DNA of 47,393 bases, taken from an uncultured Eubacterium sp. (lineage in GTDB: Bacteria; Bacillota; Clostridia; Lachnospirales; Lachnospiraceae). The position numbers and the translations under genes were made by a program. This document shows positions 47,251 through 47,393 of this stretch, piece by piece; the first letter of the stretch is position 1, and every line of letters starts with the position of its first letter. The notes beneath the pieces are model-generated. The model did no database searches, was not told the DNA's origin, and saw only the letters and a program-made list of their open reading frames with translations. The stretch lies in NCBI RefSeq assembly GCF_937958975.1, contig NZ_CALGRE010000024.1, positions 1 to 47,393 of the forward strand. The letters run 5' to 3'.

Positions 47251-47393
47251 TTATTTCTTAATTTTAATCTTTTTAGCCCTAGACCATTTTCCTTTGTATG
47301 ACTTTCCTCCTACAACCTTAACAGCCTTAACTCTCACATATAACTTTTTCTTATTCTTAATCTTCTTGCTCTTAATTGTAAATTTAGCCTTCT
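47251..47393 (-). CDS. Lysine-rich FN3-like protein, C-terminal part (gene runs off the window)
   Basis: The last 47 codons (46 residues and stop) are visible: KAKFTIKSKKIKNKKKLYVR then VKAVKVVGGKSYKGKWSRAK and KIKIKK. They match the end of the 46698-47225 protein almost position for position, indicating tandem duplication or a shared terminal module. The start and the rest of the protein lie beyond the right edge. Confidence 0.85.
   Translation of the reverse strand, partial: KAKFTIKSKKIKNKKKLYVRVKAVKVVGGKSYKGKWSRAKKIKIKK

Overview
This AT-rich window reads as a chromosomal stretch of an anaerobic gut Bacillota, most likely a Lachnospiraceae member. The case rests on strong AGGAGG ribosome sites, a T-box leader, very large multi-module secreted proteins, and lysine-rich FN3-like secreted proteins of a kind common in that family. 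The assignment is inference and no marker gene is present. Every supported gene lies on the minus strand, so transcription runs from the right end to the left. I recognise no tRNA, rRNA, insertion sequence, CRISPR array, dockerin, LPXTG or SLH anchor.

Right end (46.7-47.4 kb): the end of one lysine-rich FN3-like secreted protein and a complete paralogue, closed by a clean terminator. Next (36.5-46.5 kb) come three secreted enzymes: a GH16 laminarinase fused to a CotH kinase-like domain; a GH76 alpha-1,6-mannanase-like protein with ricin, fascin-like and CBM6 modules; and an HELFH metallopeptidase of the basic-secretory-protein type with ricin and CBM6 modules. All three end in the same ~180-residue domain.

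Left of these (0.5-36.1 kb) are three successive cassettes of identical plan: a giant surface protein (A), a 59-61 residue peptide without a signal sequence, then a second secreted protein (B). The cassettes are 36085-24366, 24048-13635 and 13185-477. Each A gene has a LacI/GalR-type operator-like palindrome upstream, and the first two cassettes end in a terminator. The peptides share a Y-x-[TS]-P-E-x-x-V-x-R-F-[DE]-V-[ND]-[RK]-x-x-M motif and an acidic tail; the third (3187-3366) is only 59 codons and easily missed. All nine large proteins carry variants of one terminal domain (GFQM/GYQM start; DG-x-x-x-YG, LY-x-x-x-x-x-x-T-x-x-H-x-[FY]-LY and Y-x-W core) that I cannot assign to a named family.

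Functionally, beta-1,3-glucanase (GH16, probably GH5), alpha-1,6-mannanase (GH76), a peptidase and many glycan-binding modules (CBM6, CBM35-like, F5/8C, CBM26-like, NPCBM, ricin) together suggest capture and digestion of fungal or yeast cell wall, with CotH-type kinases and the peptides as unexplained partners. The left end is unrelated: a TTGACA-N17-TAGAAT promoter directly behind the last stop codon drives a T-box leader with an AUC (isoleucine) specifier, followed by palindromic repeats; the regulated gene, probably ileS, lies outside the window.
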